Notes under the pieces: model-generated
Database searches by the model: none
Told to the model about the DNA's origin: nothing
What the model saw: the letters and a program-made list of their open reading frames with translations, nothing else
Origin: Bacillota bacterium
GTDB taxonomy: Bacteria; Bacillota; Clostridia; Christensenellales; Borkfalkiaceae
Direction: 5' to 3'
DNA length: 11,264 bases
NCBI GenBank assembly: GCA_003343765.1
Contig: QAKO01000057.1
Span: 1 to 11,264, forward strand
Position numbers and translations under genes: made by a program
Shown: in pieces, positions 1 to 6,981 of the stretch
How positions within the stretch are numbered: the first letter of the stretch is position 1
Layout: each line of letters opens with the position of its first letter

Positions 1-891
1 TCCGCAGGTTTGCATTCCGTAACAGGCTGTCCCTGCGCATCTTTGAGTTCGTAAGAAGCGATCGCCTGATCATCGATGGAAACAGTGATCTTGCCGTCTG
101 CAAACGATACGGAAAGCGCGTGCGTGCCTTCGGAAGGAGTCAGGTCTTCGGCATTATTGAATCTTCCTACTACCTCTCCCTGTTCGTTCGCATACGCGGA
201 ATCCCACCACTGCCAATTTTGCACGAGTGCTGCGTCTTCATCCGCCTTTATATCACAGAAATACTGCGCAATCGCCCAGTCCAAAATATTTCCTTGCGCA
301 TCCTGTACATTCAGCCAGACAGACGTACGCACTCCGTCGCGCGCCAATACGTCGCCCGTCAACTCAAATGTTGTCTCTACTTTCCACTCTGAAACAGCTT
401 CCATTTCCACTGCCGCTTTTCTGCCCTGCCAGCTGTACCAGTTGTTGTTCGGAGACTCGCTCGTCGTCAGCGTGATCTTTCCGTCCGATACCGTCCATTC
501 CTTCGGTTCCGTACGATCCGACTGCCATTCTCCAAGCACTGCCGTCGTATAATCAATAACCGTCACTTCGCATGAAGCACTCTTTTCTCCGGCCTTCGCC
601 GTGATCGTCGCCGTTCCGGCCGCTACTGCCGTCACTTTGCCGTTCTCTACCGTCGCAACCGCTTCCGCCGATGTGCTCCACGTTACCGTCTTGTCTGTCG
701 CATTGTCAGGAGATACCGTCGCCTTCAGCTCCAGCGTTCCCCCTACTTCCAGTTCTGCTTTGTTTTTATCCAGCGTTACAACCGCTACCTCCACATCACC
801 CTGCGTTTTCTCCTTCTCATCCACGCAAGCAACCAGAGCTATACAGCTGAGCCACTACAAACGCAAGCAATACCCCAAGAAATTTCTTCAT
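1..891 (-). CDS. Big_2 (Ig-like) surface lipoprotein, partial, with frameshift in the signal peptide
   Basis: This is probably a membrane-anchored extracellular protein; a binding or adhesion role is inferred from the domain type. An AGGAGG ribosome binding site (898-903) lies 6 bases before the ATG at 889-891, which opens a lipoprotein-type signal (MKKFLGVLLAFVVAQL...). That frame stops at a TGA at 817-819. The lipobox LVAC and the rest of the protein are in the next frame, which is closed upstream by a TAG at 855-857, so a one-base shift must lie between about 820 and 854. Counting from the lipobox Cys (codon 825-827), residues 12-90 form a Big_2 domain (VTLDKNKAELEVGGTLEL..., then NGKVTAVAAGTATITA). 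Residues 95-275 are rich in Trp and beta strands and look like a LamG- or jelly-roll-type carbohydrate-binding module, which is a guess. The frame is open through base 1, so the C terminus is outside the window. It may be a pseudogene or carry a sequence error. Confidence 0.8.
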
Positions 892-918
892 AACCTACCT
901 CCTATATTTTTCAGGGGT

Positions 919-946
919 AGTATATCACTTTTTTAAATTTTGTCAA
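919..946 (-). promoter_or_regulatory. SigA-type promoter of the Big_2 lipoprotein gene
   Basis: On the minus strand TTGACA (946-941) and TATACT (924-919) are separated by 16 bp. Transcription would start near 912, leaving a leader of about 20 nt that contains little besides the AGGAGG site. The intact promoter and ribosome binding site argue that the gene was recently functional despite its frameshift. Confidence 0.8.
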
Positions 947-1396
947 GCAATGTATTTTGTAAATACGTCGCTCTGTTTTTCGTTCGATTCTTTCATTATT
1001 TTATTTGTTCCTACAATTTATCTGTGGCTTTTTGATTCTTTCACTCATTTGTACTCTTTTTACGGGAAAATATTTCCGCGCAAACACGATTTTACTTCTG
1101 AAAATATCGGCTTTAAAATGCTTTTTGCTTGTTTTATAAAAATTACTACACTATTTTTTGCAAAAATTTTACACGACGTACACCTGTTTTTGGAAAAGGC
1201 AAAGAAAATCTGATGTCTGTCAGAATGTTTTTGGCCGCATTGCGGCAATCTTTCCGCACTCCGCAAAATTTCTTTCGGGCGGCGACGATTTGATTTCTCT
1301 GCAAAAAGTTTTGCATTTTTTAAAAAATCGCAGGATTTATTTAAACAACATCTTATCAAACGTTATACCGGGTCTGAGAATTTATTTTTGTTTTGC
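947..1396. other. AT-rich intergenic stretch without a recognisable gene
   Basis: Short open frames exist on both strands (for example 950-1213 plus and 1060-1359 minus). They lack good ribosome binding sites, have erratic residue use and resemble no family I know. Small inverted repeats are present: GCCGC/GCGGC near 1233-1245, and TGCAAAA/TTTTGCA near 1309-1324. I saw no promoter. This is probably spacer between the candidate RNA gene and the lipoprotein promoter. Confidence 0.5.
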
Positions 1397-1440
1397 AAAA
1401 AAGATACGCCCGAGCGCGCAAAAATTTGCGCGCTCGGGCG
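1397..1440 (-). terminator. Intrinsic terminator of the candidate large RNA
   Basis: The arms at 1440-1425 and 1422-1407 are perfectly complementary over 16 bp (CGCCCGAGCGCGCAAA with TTTGCGCGCTCGGGCG). On the minus strand they are followed by TATC and six Ts (1402-1397). There is no comparable T run on the plus strand, so it acts for the minus strand. No protein gene ends nearby on that strand, which is why it points to an RNA transcript. Confidence 0.75.
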
Positions 1441-2177
1441 TTTGATCATAAACCGAAGGAGAACTGTTTAAACGCTCCCCTCTTTTGTCCGTTCGGCAGA
1501 TTTTCCTCTACCGCCGCGGTGAAACCAAGGCGGCGCTCAGACCCGAGCGCCGCCCCTTTTACCTGTGATTTTTACGATTTACCATCGGGTATTCCGAAAA
1601 GTTATCCGACAACAAACCTACTTACTCTTTTTAACCCCTTTGTGACATCTTGTCGGTTAAATCCAGGTTCCATCGGAAGTTTTCTTTTCCTTTACCGATC
1701 CGTCATTTTCTCCCCTTAATCAACTCGAATCCGTTTTTTCGGGCTTTTTCAACTTATTTTTGCGCTTTATACGATAGATATTGCACAAATTCGCCCTGAA
1801 CGCCACGGCAAAGCCTCGCAGGCTTTCGGAGTTATTTTTTTGTAAAAACCACCTCAATCACAACCTTTGCAACCTTTTCCGGTTCCACACAAACATCATC
1901 CGCCTCCCTGCCTTACGGCGCTTCGGCGTCTGCAGATCGATCATGCCCGCATGTGCACGGCGGTTCTTTTCCGCTCCTGTCCGTATTCCCTTCCGATTCA
2001 TCTCCGCCTTCGTTCCGCTCTTTCCCGACCAGTTCTCTCTCTTTCAAAAGAAAACCCTGCGCAGTTTTGTCCGAAAAAATCGTCCCGAATGCGTTTTTGT
2101 CCCTTCCGTTCCTGCGTACCTGAACTTCTCTTCCCCGTCTTGCCACCCCCTTATCCGATGGCTTCGGTTGTTTTTGT
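1397..2177 (-). ncRNA. Candidate large structured non-coding RNA (about 780 nt), family not recognised
   Basis: A perfect TTGACA/TATAAT promoter at 2211-2184 predicts a start near 2177, and a 16-bp GC-rich hairpin followed by TATCTTTTTT predicts an end near 1397. Between them I find no protein with a proper start site. The RNA strand is purine-rich. Helices read by eye: an end-closing helix AACCGAAG (2169-2162) with CTTCGGTT (1458-1451); AAAGCC/GGCTTT with a 5-nt loop (1826-1810); UUUGUGC/GCGCAAA (1789-1783 with 1765-1759) inside GGGC/GCCC (1796-1793 with 1744-1741); a nested arm of TCCGA/TCGGA (1677-1673, 1609-1605), AACCT/AGGTT (1669-1665, 1619-1615), UUUAACC/GGUUAAA (1661-1655, 1636-1630) and GACA/UGUC (1654-1644); and a 10-bp GC hairpin (1554-1529). 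The signatures I know for RNase P, tmRNA, SRP RNA and group II domain V are absent. Size and isolation recall the OLE, ROOL and GOLLD classes, but I cannot match any of them. The promoter and terminator are seen; that it is an RNA gene is inferred. Confidence 0.6.
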
Positions 2178-2183
2178 AAATTT

Positions 2184-2211
2184 ATTATAACACAGTTTTT
2201 TTGTTTGTCAA
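2184..2211 (-). promoter_or_regulatory. Consensus SigA promoter driving the candidate large RNA
   Basis: Both hexamers are perfect: TTGACA at 2211-2206 and TATAAT at 2189-2184, with a 16-bp AT-rich spacer. It lies downstream of the ABC operon's hairpins and points away from them into a region with no protein gene. Its strength suggests an abundant transcript. Confidence 0.8.
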
Positions 2212-2330
2212 TACCTTTTTTGAAAATTTTTTAAAATAATTGTTTTTAAATATCATTTACAGCGTTTATAAATAACAAATTTTATGGAGTAGTTCGCACG
2301 GATGCATTTTGAGCCGTTATTTTTTGATCG

Positions 2331-2387
2331 GCAAAGCCGTATGCCGCCGTCTGCAAAGTCATTTGCAGACGGCGGCATACGGCTTGC
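2331..2387. repeat. Very long GC-rich inverted repeat without a T tract
   Basis: The arms 2331-2357 and 2362-2387 pair over about 26 bp with one bulged A and a GTCA loop. The inner 23 bp, from AGCCGTATG to CTGCAAA, are perfect. Neither side carries a run of Ts, so it is not a standard terminator. It follows the ABC operon's terminator on the minus strand and could block 3' exonucleases or form a DNA cruciform (inference). Confidence 0.75.
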
Positions 2388-2402
2388 AAACCACAAAAGC
2401 AA

Positions 2403-2436
2403 GGCCGTCCGCGAAAAAATCTTTTCGCGGACTGCC
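2403..2436 (-). terminator. Terminator of the ABC exporter operon
   Basis: A 15-bp stem with one C/T mismatch (GGCAGTCCGCGAAAA with TTTTCGCGGACGGCC on the minus strand) and a 4-nt loop lies 19 bp after the stop codon of the second ABC gene. It is followed by TTGCTTTTGTGG, a moderate T tract. The longer hairpin at 2331-2387 comes next. Confidence 0.65.
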
Positions 2437-2455
2437 TCGCTAAATATTATATTTT

Positions 2456-4201
2456 TTACTGAAACTGCGCGTTGTAAAGGGATGCATAAAAACCGTTCCT
2501 TTCCAAAAGCTGCGCGTGCGTGCCGCTCTCCACGACGTTGCCTGACCGCACGACGAGGATCAGATCGGCATGCACGATGGTGGAAAGCCTGTGCGCAATG
2601 ACAAAACAAGTTTTTCCTTTCATCAGCTTTTGCGTCGCGTTCTGAACGAGAATTTCCGTACGGGTATCCACGTTCGACGTCGCTTCGTCAAGGATCAGGA
2701 TCTTTGCGCGCGAAACCATGGCGCGCGCAATGGTCAGGAGCTGTTTTTGCCCCTTGGAAAGATTGCTCCCCCCGTCCGTCAGCCGTGTTTCGTAGCCCTG
2801 CGGCAGACTTAAAATAAAATCATGCACGTTTGCGGCTTTTGCCGCTTCCTCGATCTCCGCGTCCGTCGCGGATTCGTTGCCGTAGGCAATGTTTTCGCGC
2901 ACCGTGCCTTCAAACAGCCATGTATCCTGCAAGACCATCGTGAATTGTCCGCGCAGATCTGCGCGCGCATAGCGCCGCGTTTCCACCCCGTCCAGATAGA
3001 TACCGCCGCCGTTCACATCGTAAAAGCGCATCAGAAGATTCACGATCGTCGTCTTTCCCGCCCCCGTCGGCCCGACGATCGCCACCGTACTGCCTGCCTC
3101 CGCGCGGAAACTGACGTTCTTCAATACAGGTTTTTCCGCATCGTAACCGAAATCCACATTGCGGAATTCCGCTTCGCCCCGCACGTTCTGCGGCGCGGGC
3201 AAAAGATCGTTTCCGTCGCGTTCCGGCTCTTCGTCTAAAATTCCGAACAGCCGCTCCGCCGCCGCCAGCGCCGACTGGATCTCACTGATAATGTTCGCAA
3301 ATTCGTTGATCGGCCCCGTAAACTTGCGCGAATACTGTAAAAACGCCGAAACATACCCTAACTGCATTCTGCCCTGTAAAAACAGATACCCGCCGAATAC
3401 ACTGATGAACACCGTCGAAAGATTGTTGATAAAATTGACCGTCGGCCCCACTTTGCTGCCGTAATAATCGGCGTCGTAATACGCCTGCGCCGCGTTCTCG
3501 TTGCGCTGTTCATAGCGTTCGGAAATCTCGTCTTCCCTGCCGTAGCCCTTGATCGTACGTATTCCCGAAAGCATCTCTTCCGAATACCCGTTCAGTTCGC
3601 CCAGTTTTCCCGACCGCTTGCGGAACAGCGGGCGCATCACCCTCGAACGCTGTACCGTTACCAATATGGTCAGCGGCACGATCACGATAAACACGCACGA
3701 AAGCAGGGGCGACAACAACAGCATGCTGATCAGCGATCCGAAGACCGTGATCACGCTCGTCGCGATCTGAATGATGTCGTTGGACAGCGACGCATTGACC
3801 GTATCGATGTCGTAGGTCAGTCTGTTGATCACATCGCCGGCAAGCCGTGCGTCGTAAAATGACACCGGCAAAGACAGAAGTTTATCGAACACCTCTTCGC
3901 GCATCCTGCGGGTGATGTTGCGGCTGAGCTTGGTCATGACATACGTTAAAGCGTATGTGAATACCGACGAAAGCAGATAACAAACCGCCATGGCAATGCA
4001 GTACCAGATAACGAGCTGTATATCCACAATACCCGTCTTTGTATCGATGGCGTTGATCGCGTTCGCCGATAAAACGGGTGCAACGAGTGCCAGAACGTTG
4101 CCGACCACCGCAAAAAACAGCGCGCCCACCACCAAGCGCTTGTATTGAAGAAAATATTTGGAAAGGCGGAGAAGCGCCGCTTTTTTACCGATCTTATTCA
4201 C
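2456..4201 (-). CDS. Heterodimeric multidrug ABC exporter, subunit with the canonical ATPase site
   Basis: This is an ABC half-transporter of 581 aa, the usual size. Six membrane helices span about residues 20-310 and the nucleotide-binding domain about 343-581. Visible motifs: Walker A GPTGAGKTT (377-385), Q-loop Gln425, a changed signature LSKGQ (481-485), Walker B ILILD with catalytic Glu506, and H-loop His537. It should pair with the upstream subunit to export drugs or lipids; the substrate cannot be told. I chose the GTG at 4201-4199 because AAGGGGG (4216-4210) lies 8 bases before it; the GTG at 4234 has no such site. The start overlaps the upstream stop (GTGAATAA), so translation is probably coupled. 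LSKGQ would contribute to the degenerate site built on the partner's Walker A, a pattern known from TM287/288 and LmrCD-type exporters. Confidence 0.9.
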   Translation of the reverse strand: MNKIGKKAALLRLSKYFLQYKRLVVGALFFAVVGNVLALVAPVLSANAINAIDTKTGIVDIQLVIWYCIAMAVCYLLSSVFTYALTYVMTKLSRNITRRMREEVFDKLLSLPVSFYDARLAGDVINRLTYDIDTVNASLSNDIIQIATSVITVFGSLISMLLLSPLLSCVFIVIVPLTILVTVQRSRVMRPLFRKRSGKLGELNGYSEEMLSGIRTIKGYGREDEISERYEQRNENAAQAYYDADYYGSKVGPTVNFINNLSTVFISVFGGYLFLQGRMQLGYVSAFLQYSRKFTGPINEFANIISEIQSALAAAERLFGILDEEPERDGNDLLPAPQNVRGEAEFRNVDFGYDAEKPVLKNVSFRAEAGSTVAIVGPTGAGKTTIVNLLMRFYDVNGGGIYLDGVETRRYARADLRGQFTMVLQDTWLFEGTVRENIAYGNESATDAEIEEAAKAANVHDFILSLPQGYETRLTDGGSNLSKGQKQLLTIARAMVSRAKILILDEATSNVDTRTEILVQNATQKLMKGKTCFVIAHRLSTIVHADLILVVRSGNVVESGTHAQLLERNGFYASLYNAQFQ

Positions 4202-5903
4202 GGACTTCACCCCCTTGCGAACGGGCGATGTCACGGTATACGCCGCACGTTTTCAAAAGTTCGGCATGCGTGCCGAGCCCGACTTCCTTTCCGTTTTCCA
4301 GTACCAGAATACGGTCGCAATTTTGCACCGTACTGATGCGCTGGGCGATAAAAATACTGGTCAGATCGGGATATTCGCCAGCGATCGCCGCGCGAAGCGC
4401 CGCGTCCGTACGATAATCCAACGCGCTGGACGAATCGTCCAAAATCAGCACCGACGGCGAACCCGCCAGCGCACGCGCGATCAGGATTCTCTGTTTTTGT
4501 CCGCCACTCAGGTTCACACCGTGCGCCGCCAAAGGAAATTGCAGCCCCTCTTCCCGTTCGAATACGAAATCCGCCTGCGCCGCCCGCAATGCGCGCCGCA
4601 CTTCCTCTTCCGATATCCCGCGGCAGAAATCCACGTTTTCGTAAACCGTTCCCGCCATGATAAAATCGTTCTGGAATACGATCCCGAATTTCTCGCGCAA
4701 CCGCTCCGCGGGGATCTGCGTCACGTTTTCCCCGTCTATGTACACCGCGCCTTCGCAGGCATCGTAAAACCGAAGCAACAACTGCACCAATGTACTCTTT
4801 CCGCTGCCCGTCGCGCCCAAAATGCCCAGACGTTCCCCCTTTTTCAGCGTAAACGATATATGCTCCAGCGCAGGTTTCCCGCCGTATGAAAAGGAAACAT
4901 CGTCAAATTCCACGCGCGCCGAACCGTGTTCGGGCGCCGAAAGAAGTAGCGGCTCTTCGGGCATATTCAGGATCTCGCAGATGCGCCTGCCCGACGCCGC
5001 GCCCTTCGAAAGCGTCACAAACAGACGGCTCACCGTCATCGCCGCGTTCAGGATCAGCGTGAAATAGGACACGAACGCCACGATCTTGCTCGGACTCATC
5101 ACGCCCGCCTGCACGCGAAACGCTCCCACGAGTACCACCGCAACCATCCCGAGATTCAAAAGCAGCGTCACGATCGGGTTACTCATACCCGTCCAGATCC
5201 CCGCGCTCATCTCGTCTTTCGCAACTTGCCCCGCTACTTCCTTAAAAGACTGCGATTCATATTCCGTGCGCGAAAGCGCTTTGATCACGCGTACGCCTGC
5301 ATAATCGTCGCGGATCTTGCGCACCATTCCGTCCACCGAACCCTGCAACTTCGCGTACAGCCGCGTGCCGCGGCTCGCAATAAACAGCACTGCAGCCAGC
5401 ATGAACGGCAAAACCGCTACCAAAATCAGCGTCAGCACAGGTTCCAGCGCAAACGCGAACGCAAGTCCGCCGAACAGAAAAATCGGAACACGAATCCCAA
5501 GCCGCTGCATCATGCCCAACATATTATGCACGTTGTATGTGTCCGTCGAAAGCCGCGATACCAGCGTCGGCAGCGTGCAGGCGTCGATCTGCCGCGCCGA
5601 CAGCGACAGCGTTTTCGAAAACAGATCGCCGCGCAGTTTCTGCGTCGCTTCCCGCGCCACACGCGATGCCATTCGGTTCGCTATGATATTCCCGTACAGC
5701 GCCACCAACGCAAACAACAGCATCAGCCCGCCGAACAGCAACAGCGTTTTCGTGTCCCGGACAATCGACGTCTCACTGTCGTCCAGCATATACCCCAACA
5801 GCAAAGGCAACAAAAGCTCGGCAACCGTCCCCACCGCTTTGATCAGCAATCCGAATGCCATCCGCACCGCGTTCGGCTTCAGATAATTGCGTATTTTTAC
5901 CAT
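4194..5903 (-). CDS. Heterodimeric multidrug ABC exporter, subunit with the degenerate ATPase site
   Basis: This is the first gene of a two-gene operon: 569 aa, with six membrane helices across about residues 15-300 and a nucleotide-binding domain from about 328. Motifs: Walker A GATGSGKST (363-371), Q-loop Gln411, intact signature LSGGQ (465-469), and Walker B VLILD followed by Asp490 where the catalytic Glu is expected. The H-loop has Gln521 (IAQR) instead of His. Asp and Gln at these two places mark the non-hydrolysing site of asymmetric exporters such as TM287/288 and are not signs of decay. Start choice: the ATG at 5903-5901 lies about 10 bases after a G-rich tract that can serve as ribosome binding site, and the protein from there begins like its family. 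The in-frame ATG at 5927 would add eight residues (MGGGETRS). No regulator gene is adjacent. Confidence 0.9.
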   Translation of the reverse strand: MVKIRNYLKPNAVRMAFGLLIKAVGTVAELLLPLLLGYMLDDSETSIVRDTKTLLLFGGLMLLFALVALYGNIIANRMASRVAREATQKLRGDLFSKTLSLSARQIDACTLPTLVSRLSTDTYNVHNMLGMMQRLGIRVPIFLFGGLAFAFALEPVLTLILVAVLPFMLAAVLFIASRGTRLYAKLQGSVDGMVRKIRDDYAGVRVIKALSRTEYESQSFKEVAGQVAKDEMSAGIWTGMSNPIVTLLLNLGMVAVVLVGAFRVQAGVMSPSKIVAFVSYFTLILNAAMTVSRLFVTLSKGAASGRRICEILNMPEEPLLLSAPEHGSARVEFDDVSFSYGGKPALEHISFTLKKGERLGILGATGSGKSTLVQLLLRFYDACEGAVYIDGENVTQIPAERLREKFGIVFQNDFIMAGTVYENVDFCRGISEEEVRRALRAAQADFVFEREEGLQFPLAAHGVNLSGGQKQRILIARALAGSPSVLILDDSSSALDYRTDAALRAAIAGEYPDLTSIFIAQRISTVQNCDRILVLENGKEVGLGTHAELLKTCGVYRDIARSQGGEVRE

Positions 5904-5916
5904 GCTCCGCGTTTCA

Positions 5917-5925
5917 CCCCCCCCC
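5917..5925 (-). repeat. Run of nine Gs at the start of the first ABC gene
   Basis: Nine consecutive Cs on the plus strand lie between two in-frame ATG codons (5927-5925 and 5903-5901); the G of the upstream ATG is part of the run. If translation starts upstream, gain or loss of one G would break the frame. If it starts downstream, the run acts as, or sets the spacing of, the ribosome binding site. The count may also be unreliable in sequencing. Confidence 0.8.
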
Positions 5926-6022
5926 ATCGCTTTTTCTTCAGAAAATATTATCAGAAAAACTTCAGCAGAAAGTTTCAATAAAAGATTCCCTTATAAACCT
6001 TCCCTATAAAATCCGTTTTTTT

Positions 6023-6051
6023 ATTATAAAACTTTTTCCCGCTTTTGTCAA
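6023..6051 (-). promoter_or_regulatory. Consensus SigA promoter of the ABC exporter operon
   Basis: TTGACA (6051-6046) and TATAAT (6028-6023) have an ideal 17-bp spacer. A start near 6016 gives a leader of about 110 nt before the ATG at 5903. The leader is AT-rich, and I recognise no riboswitch or attenuator in it. Confidence 0.85.
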
Positions 6052-6125
6052 ACCACGCTTTTGTAAACCAGGCTTTTATCCCCCCCCTGCATTTGCCGAT
6101 CTTTTTCCCGCAAGCGGTATGCAAC

Positions 6126-6164
6126 GCGGCGTATTCTCTGAAATATTATCAGGGAATACGCCGC
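6126..6164. repeat. Long hairpin downstream of the ECF gene, no T tract
   Basis: Arms 6126-6141 and 6149-6164 form a 16-bp stem with one G-T pair (GCGGCGTATTC... with ...GAATACGCCGC) and a 7-nt AATATTA loop. Neither flank is T-rich. It is the third hairpin after the ECF gene stop and parallels the T-less hairpin at 2331-2387 behind the ABC operon. Confidence 0.7.
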
Positions 6165-6174
6165 ACAGAATACA

Positions 6175-6213
6175 AAAGCGGCACCGCGCAATCCATCGGC
6201 GCGGCGCCGCTTT
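6175..6213 (-). terminator. Terminator of the ECF S-component gene
   Basis: A 15-bp stem with one mismatch (AAAGCGGC.CCGCGC against GCGCGG.GCCGCTTT) and a 9-nt loop. On the minus strand the sequence after it is TTTTGTATTC. The plus side has only TTTAAAAT, so it works mainly for the minus strand. Confidence 0.65.
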
Positions 6214-6229
6214 AAAATCAAATTGTTTC

Positions 6230-6257
6230 TTGCCCGCGCGCCTTGCGGCGCAGGCAA
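6230..6257 (-). terminator. Hairpin with a GNRA loop immediately after the ECF stop codon
   Basis: Arms TTGCC and GCGCC pair with GGCGC and GGCAA across a 1-by-3 internal loop, capped by GCAA on the minus strand. It begins at the base next to the stop codon. The T tract behind it is weak (GAAACAATTTGATTTT), so it may protect the 3' end more than it terminates. Confidence 0.4.
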
Positions 6258-6851
6258 TTATTTTTGCGCTTCGTTTTGTTTTTTCTGCACAATATTCCGA
6301 TCCGATTCAAGAAAAAGAAATTTCACGGGACGGATAGAGCGCAGAACCGTTGCCAGAATCACGCCGCAGACAAGGCCGAAGCAACCCTGCAAAACATTCC
6401 CGACTATGGTCGCCGCCGCGCCTGCGATACCGTAGAGAACGGTTTCGTACAGAAAATAACCGAACACCATCAAAAATTCCGCACAAAGGGCGGAAACACC
6501 GCGCGCAACAAAATCCAGGCCGTTTTTTCGGATGGCTTTCTTTAAGAGCGCAGCGATCGCATAGGCAACCGCCGCCATACAGCCCTTTATCACGAGCGTA
6601 GCCGGCATATAGATCACATAGCCGCCGATAATATCCGCAAGAGCGCAGCCCAAAGCGGCCGCAACTGCCCCGTAAACAGGCCCCAGACACCACCCTGCCA
6701 GAAGGACGAACACGTCCCCCATGTTGAAATATCCGTACGGCATAGGAATGATAAACACACTCGTTGCAATACAGCAAAGCGCCGCAAACAGCGCCGAAAA
6801 TACGATCCGTTTCGTTACCGTCTTCAAACTTTTCTCACGTTGCCTTTCCAT
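6258..6851 (-). CDS. ECF transporter S component (vitamin-type substrate binder)
   Basis: This is an integral membrane protein of 197 aa with about six hydrophobic helices, the size and topology of energy-coupling-factor S components, which capture a vitamin or precursor and dock on a shared EcfT-EcfA module encoded elsewhere. The segment YFNMGDVFVLLAGWCLGPVYGA...ALADIIGGYVIYMPATLVIKG is the pattern of the PF07155-like S components. Substrates in that group vary (pyridoxine- or thiamine-related and others), so I assign none. The start ATG (6851-6849) lies 7 bases after AGGAG (6863-6859). The longer frame to 7010 begins inside the promoter's -35 box and cannot be real. It is a single-gene unit with its own promoter, leader and terminators. 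The basic C-terminal tail (QKKQNEAQK) is cytoplasmic by the positive-inside rule. Confidence 0.82.
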   Translation of the reverse strand: MERQREKSLKTVTKRIVFSALFAALCCIATSVFIIPMPYGYFNMGDVFVLLAGWCLGPVYGAVAAALGCALADIIGGYVIYMPATLVIKGCMAAVAYAIAALLKKAIRKNGLDFVARGVSALCAEFLMVFGYFLYETVLYGIAGAAATIVGNVLQGCFGLVCGVILATVLRSIRPVKFLFLESDRNIVQKKQNEAQK

Positions 6852-6975
6852 TTTCATTCTCCTGTCCGCCAAAATGTTTTGCCCGTCCCGTACATTGCAC
6901 TGCACGCTGAAAACGCAGTTTTTCCATCCTTTCGCATCGTCTGCCGTCATGGTTTTTCTCGGGTAAACTTTTATT
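6852..6975 (-). promoter_or_regulatory. Leader of the ECF gene, possible riboswitch of unknown class
   Basis: About 124 nt separate the predicted transcription start from the ATG, long for a single gene with a clean ribosome binding site. Pairable parts on the minus strand include CCAT/ATGG enclosing GACGGCAGACGATGCGAAAGG, CTGC/GCAG around GTTTTCAGCGT, and ACCCG near the 5' end with CGGG near 6890. I looked for the TPP, FMN, preQ1, cobalamin, THF, ZTP and c-di-GMP signatures and saw none. S-component genes often carry vitamin riboswitches, so the suggestion comes from context. Confidence 0.3.
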
Positions 6976-6981
6976 TCCGTT

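Noticed and set aside
1060..1359. Minus-strand 99-codon frame in the AT-rich gap
   Set aside because: No ribosome binding site, Lys/Arg/Phe-biased low-complexity content, and an overlapping plus-strand frame of equal quality; looks like chance.
1913..2146. Minus-strand 77-codon frame inside the candidate RNA, starting at GTG 2146
   Set aside because: Its only G-rich stretch touches the start codon, leaving no spacing for a ribosome binding site; composition is Arg/Gly/Glu-rich and erratic, and it resembles no family.
1393..2190. Plus-strand frames of 107-132 codons across 1393-2190
   Set aside because: They run antisense to a clear minus-strand promoter-terminator pair, are rich in Pro, Phe, Ser and Cys from reading CT-rich DNA, and lack ribosome binding sites.
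2331..2387. Group II intron domain V remnant, prompted by the AGCCGTATG...CATACGGCT arms
   Set aside because: The stem is continuous and about 26 bp, without the bulge, GAAA loop and short helices of domain V, and no reverse transcriptase is present.
4158..5981. Long plus-strand frames (243 and 251 codons) opposite the ABC genes
   Set aside because: Arg/Gln/His-rich shadows of strongly supported minus-strand ABC genes whose motifs are all present.
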